This document shows positions 51,237 through 61,518 of a stretch of DNA of 64,000 nt, one piece after another; position 1 is the stretch's first letter; every line of letters begins with the position of its first letter. The notes under the pieces were generated by a model. That model was not told the origin of the DNA, made no database searches, and saw nothing but the letters and a program-made list of their open reading frames with translations. The translations under genes and the position numbers were made by a program. This stretch comes from Heliocidaris tuberculata (Eukaryota > Echinodermata > Echinoidea > Camarodonta > Echinometridae): positions 10,563,558 to 10,627,557 of the forward strand of contig CM046844.1 in NCBI GenBank assembly GCA_025618425.1, written 5' to 3'.

Positions 51237-51329
51237 ATTTATTACGCATTGCGTAATTTACTCATTCGCTTGTGTTACAGGCCCCAAGGGTTATTAGCCT
51301 AAATTTGATGAATTATTGTACATGTATAC

Positions 51330-51692
51330 CAGGGCTGTCAACCCTCCCGCATTTGGAGGGAGTCTCACGCCACGACGCTAATTCTCCCGCCGTCCTTCCA
51401 GCATCAAAGCGGGAGACTCCCGCCACGACGCCCTTCCTCCCGCTCTCCCGCCAAGCATGTAAATCTCCCGCTGTATGAAAAAACCTCCCTGCAAACGTGT
51501 AAAATGATAGCTTGTCAGAGATTTTTGGACTTCAAAAGAGACCCCAAAATGCTGAGGACCCTTTTTTTTTTGTTTGTTTGCTTGTCAGAGATTTTTGGAC
51601 TTCAAAAGAGACCCCAAAAATTGGAGGGCAGGCGAGAGAAGAAAAAAATCACGAATCTCCCTCCAAGCAGTTCCCCAAAGTTGACAGCCCTG
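51330..51692. mobile_element. hAT-like MITE with CAGGGCTGTCAAC ends, copy 1
   Basis: CAGGGCTGTCAACCCTCCCG pairs with AAAGTTGACAGCCCTG. The flanks ATGTATAC and ATGTATAA form an 8-bp target duplication with one mismatch. A 60-bp internal duplication (CTTGTCAGAGATTTTTGGAC) is present. Confidence 0.85.
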
Positions 51693-51727
51693 ATGTATAA
51701 GCAAGGGAGCAATGCGACCGTGCGGTA

Positions 51728-51767
<40 letters not shown>

Positions 51768-52482
51768 CCTTTTCACCTCTCAAATTGAAATTTCTTATGT
51801 ATTTTATCCTGAGAAAAAAATCCAAGGGAATACAGCGACCTAGCAATAATTTTTTTGGGTTGAAATTTGTTATTTTGGAGGCGCACAATGAATGAAAACC
51901 CTGAAGAAATATATTTTAGGAATTGCAAGGCAAATTTATGATTTCTTTTGAATGTTCTATACTTTAAAAGTGCTTTTTATGCACTTATATCCCATCTCGG
52001 GGCGCAAAATTTAACAAGCTCCTGCCTTATGTGGGGAGGGGGGCAGCAGGCAAAGCAACCAGAGTCAATAAACACTTTAAAAAAGCCATTAGGAGCGCGA
52101 AATAGCTAGATCCTGAACATAATTATGGGAGGAAGCAAAGCGACCGAGCTTCAGAAAATTTTTGCATTTCAAACCCTATAAAACACCATTTCTTACGCAT
52201 TTTGTCCTTGACTGGGGCGCAGATAACCCTCAAACACCATAAATTTTCTTGTATTACTCCCCCTTTTCTTTCTCTATTTTTGCGTTTTTTGCACCTCCTT
52301 CAAGTGTCGCCCAGGGAACGTTCCCCCTCCCCCCCCCCCTCCCATAGATACACCACTGCCGCATGTTTCCAATATATTGCAAAGGTTTTTTTTGTTTTTT
52401 AAAAATATTTTAATAACAATTCTAAACCCTGCACTTTCAAAATATCAGGAAATATGTAAGCAAATAAAAGGGTGGATCGAAA

Positions 52483-52652
52483 CAGGGGCGGATCCAGGAT
52501 TTAAAAAGGGGGCACACAGTCACCGTAAAAGTTAACAATTAAGAAAGGGGCAATTTTATTATTTTTTTTTCATTGTGTACTTAAGGTATGCCAGCTGGGT
52601 TTCAAAAGGGGGGCATGGGCCGATTTTCCCCCTATGTTTAGATCCGCCACTG
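52483..52652. mobile_element. hAT-like MITE with CAGGGGCGGATCC ends, 170 bp
   Basis: CAGGGGCGGATCCAGGATTT pairs with TAGATCCGCCACTG. These ends are common in hAT MITEs. No clean 8-bp duplication, though GGTGGA stands near both ends. Confidence 0.7.
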
Positions 52653-52731
52653 GTGGAATGTGCTTGTTGGGGGGGGGGGGGGTGTGGTAGGGCAGTAAGC
52701 AAATGGAGTAATTGATCTGAGGTGCACGAGC

Positions 52732-53294
52732 CCCCGGGGGGCCACTCAGGTATATTGGTGTACACATGCGCGTCCAAAAAAACGCGTAAAAAGGGGTCTT
52801 TTTTTCATCCAGGACGCGTAACGCGCGTTACGTGTTAAGGGGTCTGAAAACGCTGATTTCAACAAAAAGGGGGTGCTGAACGGAATGCGGCCAATTGGTT
52901 TAGGGGGTCATTTTCATTCCAGCGGCAATGTTTGCCTTGTGTGAAGAATTTATCCACCAAAGGTGAGGAATATGTCAGTTTGCAAAAGGTGATCTTGAAT
53001 TCAAGTGGTGTATTTTTTATGTTGGTTAAGTTAATCTCGTTTAGGGAGTAATATTTAAGACAAACTTGTTTAGGGGGTAATATTTCAATCAAACCTGTTT
53101 AGGGGGGTAATTTTTATGAAAAAACACGCGAAATCCTCGTTAAGGGGTAATTTTTACCAAAAAAGCACGCGAAATTCTTGTTAAGGGGTGTCTTTTCACC
53201 AAAGTATGAAACTTGTTTAGGGGGCATTTTTTAAATCCATGGACACGCATGTGTACACCAATATACCTGAGTGGCCCCCCCCCCCCCCCCCCGG
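52732..53294. mobile_element. hAT-like element with CCCCGGGGGGCCACTCAG ends, 563 bp
   Basis: GCCACTCAGGTATATTGGTG at the left pairs with CACCAATATACCTGAGTGGC at the right. The duplication GCACGAGC is at 52,724-52,731 and 53,295-53,302. The interior has tandem TTGTTTAGGGGGTAATATTT-like units. A C22 tract sits at the right end. Confidence 0.85.
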
Positions 53295-53302
53295 GCACGA
53301 GC

Positions 53303-54020
53303 CGCCCAGAGTGTTTGCGCCCCACCCCCACCCCGCCATCGACGTTCTTGCAACCCGTCATATAATTAGCCACTGTCGATCGTGATTCGGATTGCAACAG
53401 TGTTCACATTATTTCAACAATTCTGCTTCCTTGTTACTCAAATTGCGACATAATCCCTCGGTATTGACAGGCGGCAGGTTGAGATTTGTCAGTCCTAATA
53501 AGTCCTCGATCTACGCATGCTCCTGGCATGCATGGGAATCCCCACTCGTACTCCTGGGAATCCCCCACTAGCTCATTATAAACCAACTCATAACAAATAT
53601 GGGAAATTGCGATTTCAACTTCAAGTGGCTCTTTATAAATGTTTGCCGTTTGGTCCGATCCGATCCTTCACTTTATTAATAGAAGCCCCTGTCTGAAATC
53701 TAATCTCCGCCGTAGTGCAAGGAATCCCTTCTTAATTGAAATCAATCTTAGTTGAAGGATAGATTTGTACAAGCATACGTGGCTGCGTGAACAGAAGTCT
53801 TAATAATGGTGAGCAATTTGATTCATTTCAGTCTTCAGATCTCTATATAATTTTATGTATAATGGTACTCGAGGTATGAATTAGTTACCTTGCAGCTTGT
53901 TACAACTATATGAAGAAGCAAATACTCCCGCAAATACCCATCTCCTCGAAAGAAAAACAAACACAGTACTGTAGACTAATTTTCGAGGCAGTGATATGTA
54001 CACCATATTAATTATTATAG
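53303..54020. other. intergenic, no feature recognised
   Basis: Balanced composition with no exon homology or inverted ends noted. Confidence 0.4.
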
Positions 54021-54395
54021 CAGGGCTGTCAACTTTGGGGAACTGCTTGGAGGGAGATTTTTTTTCTCTCTCACCGGCCCTCCAAAAGCAGGGCTGTCAA
54101 CTTTGGGGAACTGCTTGGAGGGAGATTCGTGATTTTTTTTCTCTCACCTGCCCTCCAAAAGTCGCTTAGTGGGGGGGGGGGGGGGGGCAGAAAGAAAGGG
54201 GGGGTTGGGGCCATCATTTTACATATGGAGGGAGGTTTTTTTCATAAAGCGGGAGATTTACATGCTTGGCGGGAGAGCGGGAGGAAGGGCGTGGTGGCTT
54301 GAGTCTCCCGCTTTGACGCTGGAAGGACGGCGGGAGAATTAGCGTCGTGGCGTGAGACTCCCTCCAAATGCGGTGCGGGAGGGTTGACAGCCCTG
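54021..54395. mobile_element. hAT-like MITE with CAGGGCTGTCAAC ends, copy 2, inverted, with duplicated head
   Basis: Opposite orientation to the 51.3-kb copy. The first 68 bp (CAGGGCTGTCAACTTTGGGG onward) occur twice, at 54,021 and 54,089. It ends GGTTGACAGCCCTG. A G17 tract lies inside at about 54,171. Confidence 0.83.
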
Positions 54396-55677
54396 TTTAA
54401 ATAGAAGCATGCAGCCAAATGTTTTCAAAGTGGAGGGGGGGGGGGGCACTTATGCGAGGTTATTGTAGATAACCTCGCACTCCGTACCTTCATACCTTAA
54501 AGAATTGCCTCCCATAGCAAGTGTGTGGTCTCTAGCACATATGTGTGCTGGAAAGGAGCAAGATCACCGGTTAAAAACAGCCTGAAAATTTCACTTGATC
54601 AAGATGATAAACTATAATTATAAAGATCCTGTTGAAGAATCTGGCATATGAAATCAGATTCTATCATCCTCAAATGTAGAAAGTATTTTCTCAAAATTTT
54701 GCTGATTATATTGGTGTTTTTTTCCTCTTCAACTTAGAGGTCGTGACCACAGCCGAAACTGACACGGCATGACATAGCTGGTTCCATGAGTGGGGGGGGG
54801 GGGGGGGTGGATCAGCAAAAAAAGGACCTTTTCATTAAAAAAAGGGACACCTACAAAATTGGTGGAAATGATTTATCACTAAAATGGAAATGTATGTAGA
54901 TCTAACCCTTTAAGCTAATAAATCTTTTATGATTTACTAAAAACTTTAAAGTTATTTTATAGACCATCCATGTCATTCACAAAAAGCTTCTCAGCTCAAA
55001 CGAAGTTGCTGGGTTTGGTCCCCAGAGCCCCCCAAAAGGGCCCCCAAGTCAGGTTGATTTCAACCCATCCAGCATATGCGCCAAACTTTGTCAGAAGGAA
55101 GATGTGACTATACATTACCAAAACACTGAAACTGAAAAATTTTCCGTCAGGATAGGTTGTCAGACCACCCTTAAAAATTGGGGAAAATTTTTCCCCTTAA
55201 GGCCCATGGACCAAATTTTGTCAGAAGGAAGAGGAATGGGTGTAAGTTTCAAAAATATAAAAACTGACAAAAAATTTCCATCAGGAAGGGGGTACAACAT
55301 GCCCCTGAGAAAAAACCCCACCAAAGTGCCCCTAAACCAGGTTTTGCTGCCCAAGATGCTCTGGATGTAGAGAAAAAACATTTTAGGCATTACAACCTTA
55401 ATAACTCCAAAGTGTCTAATTCATTTCAGGTATAATTTACATAGTACAATCTTGAGTATTGTAACTTTCTTAGGGTGCATATATTTTGGTGTCAAATGAT
55501 TATTTCAATCATAGTTTATTAAATTGTGAAAATTGTATTGCTTTCTCAAAAGAAGTCAAATGATATTGTAGAGGAGCTAGTTAGTATCTGGGCTATGTGG
55601 CTGCCATGCTGAAATCTACCATTCATGTGTTAAATTGCAAGCCCTCTATTATGCCTACTACGGATACGATATTGATG
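54396..55677. other. intergenic, no gene recognised; G tracts
   Basis: G tracts near 54,436 and 54,791. Open frames near 55.1-55.4 kb are repetitive in AACCCC/CCAAAATTTT composition and lack homology. Confidence 0.45.
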
Positions 55678-55731
55678 TACTACAATAAATCAATGTACCT
55701 ACCTATTTTGCTAGTCTTCCGACTACGCAAG

Positions 55732-56828
55732 TGTTACGATCCAAAATCCACAAAAGATAAGAATCGAACAAAAGATATTAAGTTTAAATGATTTATGATT
55801 TAATTCAAATATTTATAAAGATTTAAATAGTACGAGACATAAAGGAGTTACGAATTTTCGTTATAACTACAACTAGCAAAGACTTACAATTTCTTAGCTG
55901 GGGAAACTCCTTATCCACAGAATATGAATGCAAGGTATGAGTCCAGAATGTTTTGAAGTGTAGAGTAAGTTAGTGTAGAGTACTGTTAATCACAGTAATA
56001 ATCCAAAGTATAAATCCAAATGGTATGGTGTCCAACTGGTAAAAGAAGATTCCAGAAGATCTAGCCGAAAAATGTCCAAGGTAATTCAGGAAGTCATCAA
56101 TGTCGATGACGTTGTCGATGACTATGTCGATCTTGATGTTGATAATGATGTCGACCACGATGTCAGTAACGATGTCTACTGCGATGTCGATAATGATGTC
56201 GAACACGATGTCCAATACGATGTCAAGAATGATGTCCAAGATTAAGTCCAAGATAAGGTCCAAGACAATCTCCACAGGTTGATATCAATACGATCAATAT
56301 CAGATAGTGTTAACTGAGAACTTATGCAATTATGCTCCACGATGTAGTTAGGATATAAATTCTGAAATTTCTGTGAAAGCTCCCAGCTTATATACAATCT
56401 CAACCCTTAATTAGAATTTTCTACCTTCTACTACAACATTCATGAAGGTTTGGAACTTTCTTGTAAGTTCCACATACTTCTAGTTGTAACAAACAAAAGA
56501 AGGGGATTCCAGTGATCTATTTACATGTATAGACTCATTGCAATGTAATACACTCTTACTAAGAAGTTCATGCAAAGGTCAGGTAAACAGGTCACAACAT
56601 ACAATTACATTGTTACTATCATACCTACATCACACATAATGTAATGATCTAGAGTGTTCTTCCTCTACTGGATGTGCATCTGTAATTAATGATTCTTTCA
56701 CTGTTACAGAGTACACTGACTTTTTACTTCTGAATAATGATTTCTCTTCTAGAAATTTCTATGTTCATAAATACATAAAGAAAACTGGAAAATAATTTCC
56801 TTCCAGAATATTCTTCAGTTATGTAACA
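55732..56828. mobile_element. solo-LTR-like insertion, 1,097 bp
   Basis: It starts TGTTAC and ends GTAACA (TG...CA with a 6-bp inverted end) and is bounded by CAAG at 55,728-55,731 and 56,829-56,832. The right terminal repeat of the host DIRS element shows the empty site with one CAAG. A TATA-like cttatatacaat lies near 56,386. No protein-coding domain or second LTR is present, as expected for a solo LTR. The internal GATGTC-rich minisatellite (56,098-56,270) makes long spurious frames on both strands. Confidence 0.75.
56098..56270. repeat. GATGTCGAT-type imperfect minisatellite inside the LTR-like insertion
   Basis: About ten imperfect units of 15-18 bp built on GATGTCGA/GATGTCAA are seen in tandem. 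They yield open frames on both strands of repetitive MS/T and DI/V composition, which are not taken as proteins. Confidence 0.8.
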
Positions 56829-57099
56829 CAAGCCATTCAAGTAATTTAAGTCACGACAGTGCATACCCTCCCCAGGACACCGCCTCCCTCTATGCACGTA
56901 CGCATGACGCGCGTACACAATCATCCTCTTTCCTTCTCGCAGCCTAAAAAGTTGCAGCTAAAAAAATTCAGAGTTTTTACTCTTGTAGCGCGTTTTCTGG
57001 TGACTTGTGCCAATATTTCCGCCCTAAACTTGTTTTAATTCTGTTTAGTGTCGGTTTATGTCTGTCACATACTTATTTTAGTGATATTTGAGCTTATTT

Positions 57100-57720
57100 T
57101 CATCTTTCGCGATCTCCCTCGATCTCAGAGACGCGTACTTTCACATTCCCATTCACTCTCTGTTGAGAGATTTGCTGGGATTCGCGTTCCAGGGCGAAAC
57201 TTTCCGATTTTGTGCCCTGCCGTTCGGGCTGAGACCGGCCCCTCGAGTCTTCACTCGAATAGTGTCGGCCCTGGCCGCGTTTTTACGGAACCGCGGCCTC
57301 CGATTGTTCGTCTATCTAGACGATTGGCTCCTAGTTACAAACTCAGAGTCCCTCCTGATGGATAAGTTACGCCTTTTACTGTGTCTGACACAAGAATTAG
57401 GCTTTCTGGTAAACTGGGAAAATTCGGAATTATCTCCGACACATACCCCAGTGTACTTAGGTGCGGAGATAGACATGCCGAATCAGCTTGCCCGCCCCAG
57501 TCGGGACAGAATTCAGACTATCACCATGACCGCACGGTCATTGCGGGTGGCCCGCAGGGTCAGAGCCAGACAATGGCTTCAATTTCTGGGCTATCTGGCC
57601 AGCCTAGTGGATGTCTTACCAGATTGCAGGCTGTTGATGAGGCCTTTTCAGAGGCACTTCCTCAAGTTTTTCAAACCGGGCAAATTAAGATTCTCCTTTG
57701 GGGTGGATTCCGATCCCAAG
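57100..57720 (+). pseudogene. DIRS reverse transcriptase (5'-truncated)
   Basis: The frame beginning near 57,088 contains SLDLRDAYFHIPI (RT motif A), FCALPFGLRPAPRVFT (motif B) and VYLDDWLL (motif C, catalytic DD), then LGFLVNWENSEL and VYLGAEID. The N-terminal RT fingers are missing. The frame is lost near 57.7 kb. Confidence 0.9.
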
Positions 57721-58170
57721 AGATATCAAGCTCCTAGCTTCTCGCCCCCTGGTCAAACAGTTCGTTTCTTGCCCAAGGCAAGCCTCTCTGCACCCCTCTT
57801 CCGTCAGTTTCTCTGACAACAGATGCATCCCTCCTCGGTTGGGGCGGTCTTTGTCGGGGCGAGATGATTTCAGGGGACTGGTCTCACTTGAGAGTTATTC
57901 CCCATATCAATGTTTTGGAAATGATGGCAGTCAGCCTGTCTCTTCATCATTTCAGGCCTGCTCTTGTTGGTCGCACTGTACTCGTTCTTACGGACAATGT
58001 CACAGTAGCTGCCTACATCAATCGCCAAGGCGGCACTCGGTCTTCCTCTCTGAACACCTAAGCTGCCCAGTTGTGGAGGTGGTGCTAGCCCATGAACATT
58101 ATACTGGTGGCCTCCTACATTCCCGGTCAGGACAATCTGATCGCGGATTTTCTGTCTCGGGGCAGATGCC
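57720..58170 (+). pseudogene. DIRS RNase H, frameshifted and with stops
   Basis: TTDASLLGWGG (first catalytic Asp), EMMAVSLSLHHF and LTDNVTVAAYINRQGG (further catalytic Asp) lie in a frame reached by two frameshifts from the RT. Two in-frame stops (near 58,062 and 58,089) precede the final ASYIPGQDNLIADFLSRG motif. Confidence 0.85.
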
Positions 58171-58620
58171 TCCCGTCAGAGTGGACTCTTCATCCGGAGG
58201 TGTTTGTTCTTCTCCAAGAGGTGTGGGGTCCTCTGGAGATTAATTTGTTCGCCTCCACCTTCAATCACCGACTCCCGAGGTACTCCTCGCGAGTTCGGGA
58301 TCAGGAGGCATGGGCACGTACTGGATGCCTTGTCCCTCCATTGGGGAGCTCTCCAGGGGTACGCTTTTCCCCCCATTCCTCTGATCCCTCAGGTCCTGAG
58401 AAAGGTCAAGGAGGACGGGGCTTGGCTCTTGTTGATAGCCCCATTTTGGCCAGCGAGACCTTGGTTTCCAGACCTGCTGAGTCTCCTGGCCGGCCAGCCA
58501 TTTCCCCTTCCTCTCAGAGAGGATTTGATTATTCAACCCCTCTCAGAGATTGTTCATCAACAGCCAGTGGTCCTCCACTTGACTGCCTGGCCGTTGTTGG
58601 GGAAGATGCCAGAAACTCGG
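58170..58620 (+). pseudogene. DIRS domain downstream of RNase H (methyltransferase-like in the family)
   Basis: EWTLHPEVF, then INLFASTFNHRLPRYSSR, shifts frame to DALSLHWGALQGYAFPP and WLLLIAPFWPARPWFPDLL. This LFAS...LPRY...YAFPP...APxWPxxPWF arrangement is characteristic of DIRS polyproteins after RNase H, where a methyltransferase-like domain is described. A frameshift sits near 58.3 kb. Confidence 0.75.
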
Positions 58621-59610
58621 GACTCTCCGAGAGAGCCTCCCAGTTTGTGATGAGAAGCCGTAGAGACTCCACTAGAGATCTCTACAATTCTCGTCTAGGG
58701 GCCTTCTTTTCGTGGTGTGAGAACCAGGGTGTCTTGCCGCGTGAAGCCCCCATTGGTGTTATTGCCGATATTCTAATCTCCCTTTTCGACAAGGGTAGAT
58801 CGATTTCAACCATCCGTGGCTATTGCCGCCATCCACGTTGGTTTTGCTGACGGTTCGGGAGTCTCCAACTCCCCTCTTTTGACTAGGTTGACTCGCTCCT
58901 TCTTTTTGCAGCGTCCATCAACCCGTAGTCTGACTCAGGCTTGGAGTCTACCCAAGGTCCTTGATGCACTTGCTAAGCCACCTTTTGAACCGTTGGGTAA
59001 TGCGTCCCTTCATCATTTTTTTTTTTTTTTTGGTCGCTATTGCTTCTGGGCAGAGGAGGAGTACTTTCCATGCTCTTTGTATTACCCTGGGTCACATCCG
59101 TCGGGAGAACCGTGGTGTGCGACTTATACCCAAGCCTTCCTTTATTGCCAAAAATCAGACTGCTTCCTCTGGACCAGTTGAGATTTGTCTTAGACCGCTT
59201 TCAGACCATTCTTCAGTACAGGAGGACAAGGTATAGTGTCCGGTGAGGGCCTTGAAATGGTATTTAGATAGAACTAAGACTCACCATAAGAGTGATCAGC
59301 TCTTTGTCATCACTCGAGAGCCCTTTTCCCCTGCTTCCAGAGAATCCATCTCTAGATGGATAGTCGAAGCGATCCAGGCAGCTGGGCCAGAGGCCCTAGT
59401 GTCTGATGGGAAGCTCCTTGCTCATGATACCAGGGGCATCAGTGCCTCATGGGCTCTTTTCCAGGGGGTGCCCCTAGTGGATATTATGAGGGCGGCTTAC
59501 TGGTGCTCCTCCACTTCTTTCACATCCTTTTATTTAAAGGACATTCTGACAGGTGAAGAGTCTTTTTCTATCAAGACTTTGCAAGCTGGAACATATCCTC
59601 CTTGGGTCCC
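58620..59610 (+). pseudogene. DIRS tyrosine recombinase, multiply frameshifted
   Basis: N-terminal core-binding part: STRDLYNSRLGAFFSWCEN and STIRGY. Catalytic part: ASGQRRSTFHAL (Arg I region), LFVITREPFSPASRESISRW, LAHDTRGISASWALFQGV (H-x-x-R box) and SSTSFTSFYLKDIL (catalytic Tyr). Frame changes at about 58.83 kb, at the poly-T run 59,019-59,032 and near 59.2 kb make it non-functional. Confidence 0.88.
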
Positions 59611-59658
59611 CATTAACCTTCCTCTTGGGACATGCCCCCCAGTTGAATCTGTGCTTGT

Positions 59659-59760
59659 CTAGCAAAGTACATGTAGGTAGGTACATTGATTTATTGTAGT
59701 AAATCAGTAAAATCAGAAATGATTTTATTATTTGCTAGATAAATCTATGTACCTACCTAT
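59659..59760. repeat. DIRS internal complementary region
   Basis: The first half (GGTACATTGATTTATTGTAG) is the reverse complement of the outer left end; the second half (TATTTGCTAGATAAATCTAT and flanks) is the reverse complement of the outer right end. The two are fused directly, as expected for a region that templates end restoration during circular-intermediate formation. Confidence 0.85.
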
Positions 59761-59811
59761 GTCCCACCCTCCTACCCCACTCCTTGCCCAGCAACATGTC
59801 AAAGCTTGTCT

Positions 59812-60011
59812 GAGGCTGCTCGTAAAGAGGATGATTGTGTGCGCACGTCATGCGTACGTGCACAGAGGAAGGCGGTGTCCTGGGGGGGGGGGGGGGTATA
59901 TGCACTGTCGTGACTTAAATTACTGGAATGGCTTGCGTAGTCGAAGACTAGCAAAATAGGTAGGTACATAGATTTATCTAGCAAATAATAAATTCAGTTC
60001 TGATTTTACTG
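59812..60011. repeat. right inverted terminal repeat of the DIRS element
   Basis: Reverse complement of the split left repeat, uninterrupted. It carries a G13-14 tract near 59,883 where the left copy has only CCCTCCCC. The outer boundary (about 60,011) is inferred from the internal complementary region. Confidence 0.85.
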
Positions 60012-61518
60012 TTTTTAATACTAATGGTGATAAAAAGACATTCAAATTAAAAGATACCTTCTCATGTACATCAGAAACTTGATTTATTGCATTAACTGTA
60101 ACGATGTGAAAAAAATACTAAGGAGAAACAGGAGACATTTTAAGAAATGGAATGACACTACATCGTCAACATATAAGAGATAAAAAATATCAAATCCTCA
60201 ATGTAAGTAAACATATATCAAGATGTGCAAAGGAATAAGTCCAGAATTTTATGTTGTACCTTAATTTTTACGAACTGAGAATAGAAAATGAAACCGAGCG
60301 TAAAACAAAAGAAAACATTTCAATGACTTATTTCAGCCGGAGCTGAACAGACCTTATATAGAATGATGAGGTTATTATATACATCTAATATATAACACAA
60401 TACAGTAATGATATTTTTTGTTCTTTTTTGATGTTGTAAAACACATAATAAAGATGTACAAAAAGAGGTAAAGACAGATCTGAAATCATTTTGATTATGA
60501 CGCAACAATAATATATAATAATTACGTTGCTATGCAACGCGTCAACTGAACACAAAGCGCCAGTATGCAATTTTTGTATATTATTTGTATACATAGTTTG
60601 TTGCACCTGTTGATTTGGATTCACTATCTGAAGAATAAAGAAACCGGTAATAGTGAATTTTTCTATCTTCGACGTTTTATTCTGATACTTTCAAACATAT
60701 TTATATTGTCCGTGACAGAGGATTCTTTTATAATTGTATAATATATGTATATTGCAAATGATTTTGACAGCTTTTGAAATTATCATCACCAATAAAGTAT
60801 TCATATAATAAGTATTAACGATTTAGCATTTTGTACAACAAAATGAGGAAACGTCTTTTTAGGCGGGTCCGCTCGCTATTCATAGGAACCGCTATTCATA
60901 GAAAACCACTATTCATTTAACACGCGCTATGAATAGCGGTCCTTATGAGTAGTTATGAATAGTGGTCCTTATGAATGAATGTCCTTATGAATAGCGAGGA
61001 AATTTGTCTATGGTTTGCTCGCTATTCAGAAGGACCGCTATTCGTACAAAACCGCTATTCATTTAGTCACGCGTTATGGATAGCGGTCCTTATGAATAAG
61101 TAGTCCTTATGAATAGTGGTTCTTATGACTAGCGAGGTTACCCCATTTTAGGAGCGCGCAGACGATACATCTGATAGTTGAAAGTTTGTGAATTCACATG
61201 CGATCAAATAGCACCCATTCGTTATCTCGCAAGCAAGCAAACAAGTAACAAAACAAGGATCTTTTCACTCCAAATGCTGAGAGCAAGCCAACACCATCAC
61301 CACGTGCAGCACCCCATCATGAACACCCGACTCATGACTGCTCTTTAATCATCTAATCTGGCAAATAGAATCTTACAAATATGCAAGATGTTCAGTAAGC
61401 CTGTGTTTTGTTCACAATATTGAAATGATGAATTAATAACTCAACCTGATGGTGTCTTTCGATGTATTTTTTCGTTGTATGCGCATTACAATTTGATATT
61501 TTTCTTTCAAATTTTTAG
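60012..61518. other. upstream of the first visible MIB2-like exon
   Basis: AT-rich apart from the 60.9-61.1 kb palindromes. The start exon of the MIB2-like gene may lie here or further left, but I cannot point to one. Confidence 0.5.
60871..61137. repeat. two tandem palindromes of CGCTATTCATAAGGAC units
   Basis: 60,871-60,999 and 61,016-61,137 each fold on themselves (GCTCGCTATTCATAGGAACC ... TCCTTATGAATAGCGAGG), built from about eight 16-18-bp units in both orientations. They lie 380 bp before the first visible MIB2-like exon. Function unknown. Confidence 0.82.

Larger units (their letters stand above)
50231..51285. mobile_element. foldback MITE with TGGGGCCTGTAAC ends, split by a larger insertion
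   Basis: TGGGGCCTGTAACATAAAGA at the left pairs with GTTACAGGCCCCA at 51,273-51,285. The body is a near-palindrome (CAATCAATCTTACAATCAAT with CAATTGTAAGATTGATT). The right end is separated from the rest by the 50,349-51,236 insertion. Confidence 0.7.
55678..56945 (+). repeat. left inverted terminal repeat of the DIRS element, split by an insertion
   Basis: Segments 55,678-55,731 and 56,833-56,945 together are the reverse complement of 59,812-60,011, including the CACGACAGTGCATA and ACACAATCATCCTCTTT blocks. The break falls exactly at CAAG, which is repeated on both sides of the insertion. Confidence 0.88.
55678..60011 (+). mobile_element. DIRS-type tyrosine-recombinase retrotransposon, degenerate, with nested LTR insertion
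   Basis: DIRS elements replicate through RNA but integrate with a tyrosine recombinase. This copy shows the full structural signature: a left inverted terminal repeat, RT, RNase H, a DIRS-type extra domain, a tyrosine recombinase, an internal complementary region (59,659-59,760) that pairs with the outer ends of both terminal repeats, and a right terminal repeat. Net length without the insertion is about 3.2 kb, shorter than intact DIRS elements. No gag is present and RT starts about 170 bp after the left repeat, so the 5' half is deleted. Frameshifts and stops show it is dead. No target-site duplication is expected for this class and none is seen. Confidence 0.9.

Noticed and set aside
50274..51297. 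Open frames across the GT/CCGT microsatellite and minisatellite
   Set aside because: Repetitive translation of tandem DNA, no homology.
55970..56282. Open frames of about 60 and 100 codons rich in MS/T or DI/V residues
   Set aside because: Both come from the GATGTC minisatellite read on opposite strands.
58261..58536. Complementary-strand open frame in the DIRS element
   Set aside because: Shadow of the sense coding remnants, which carry clear DIRS motifs.
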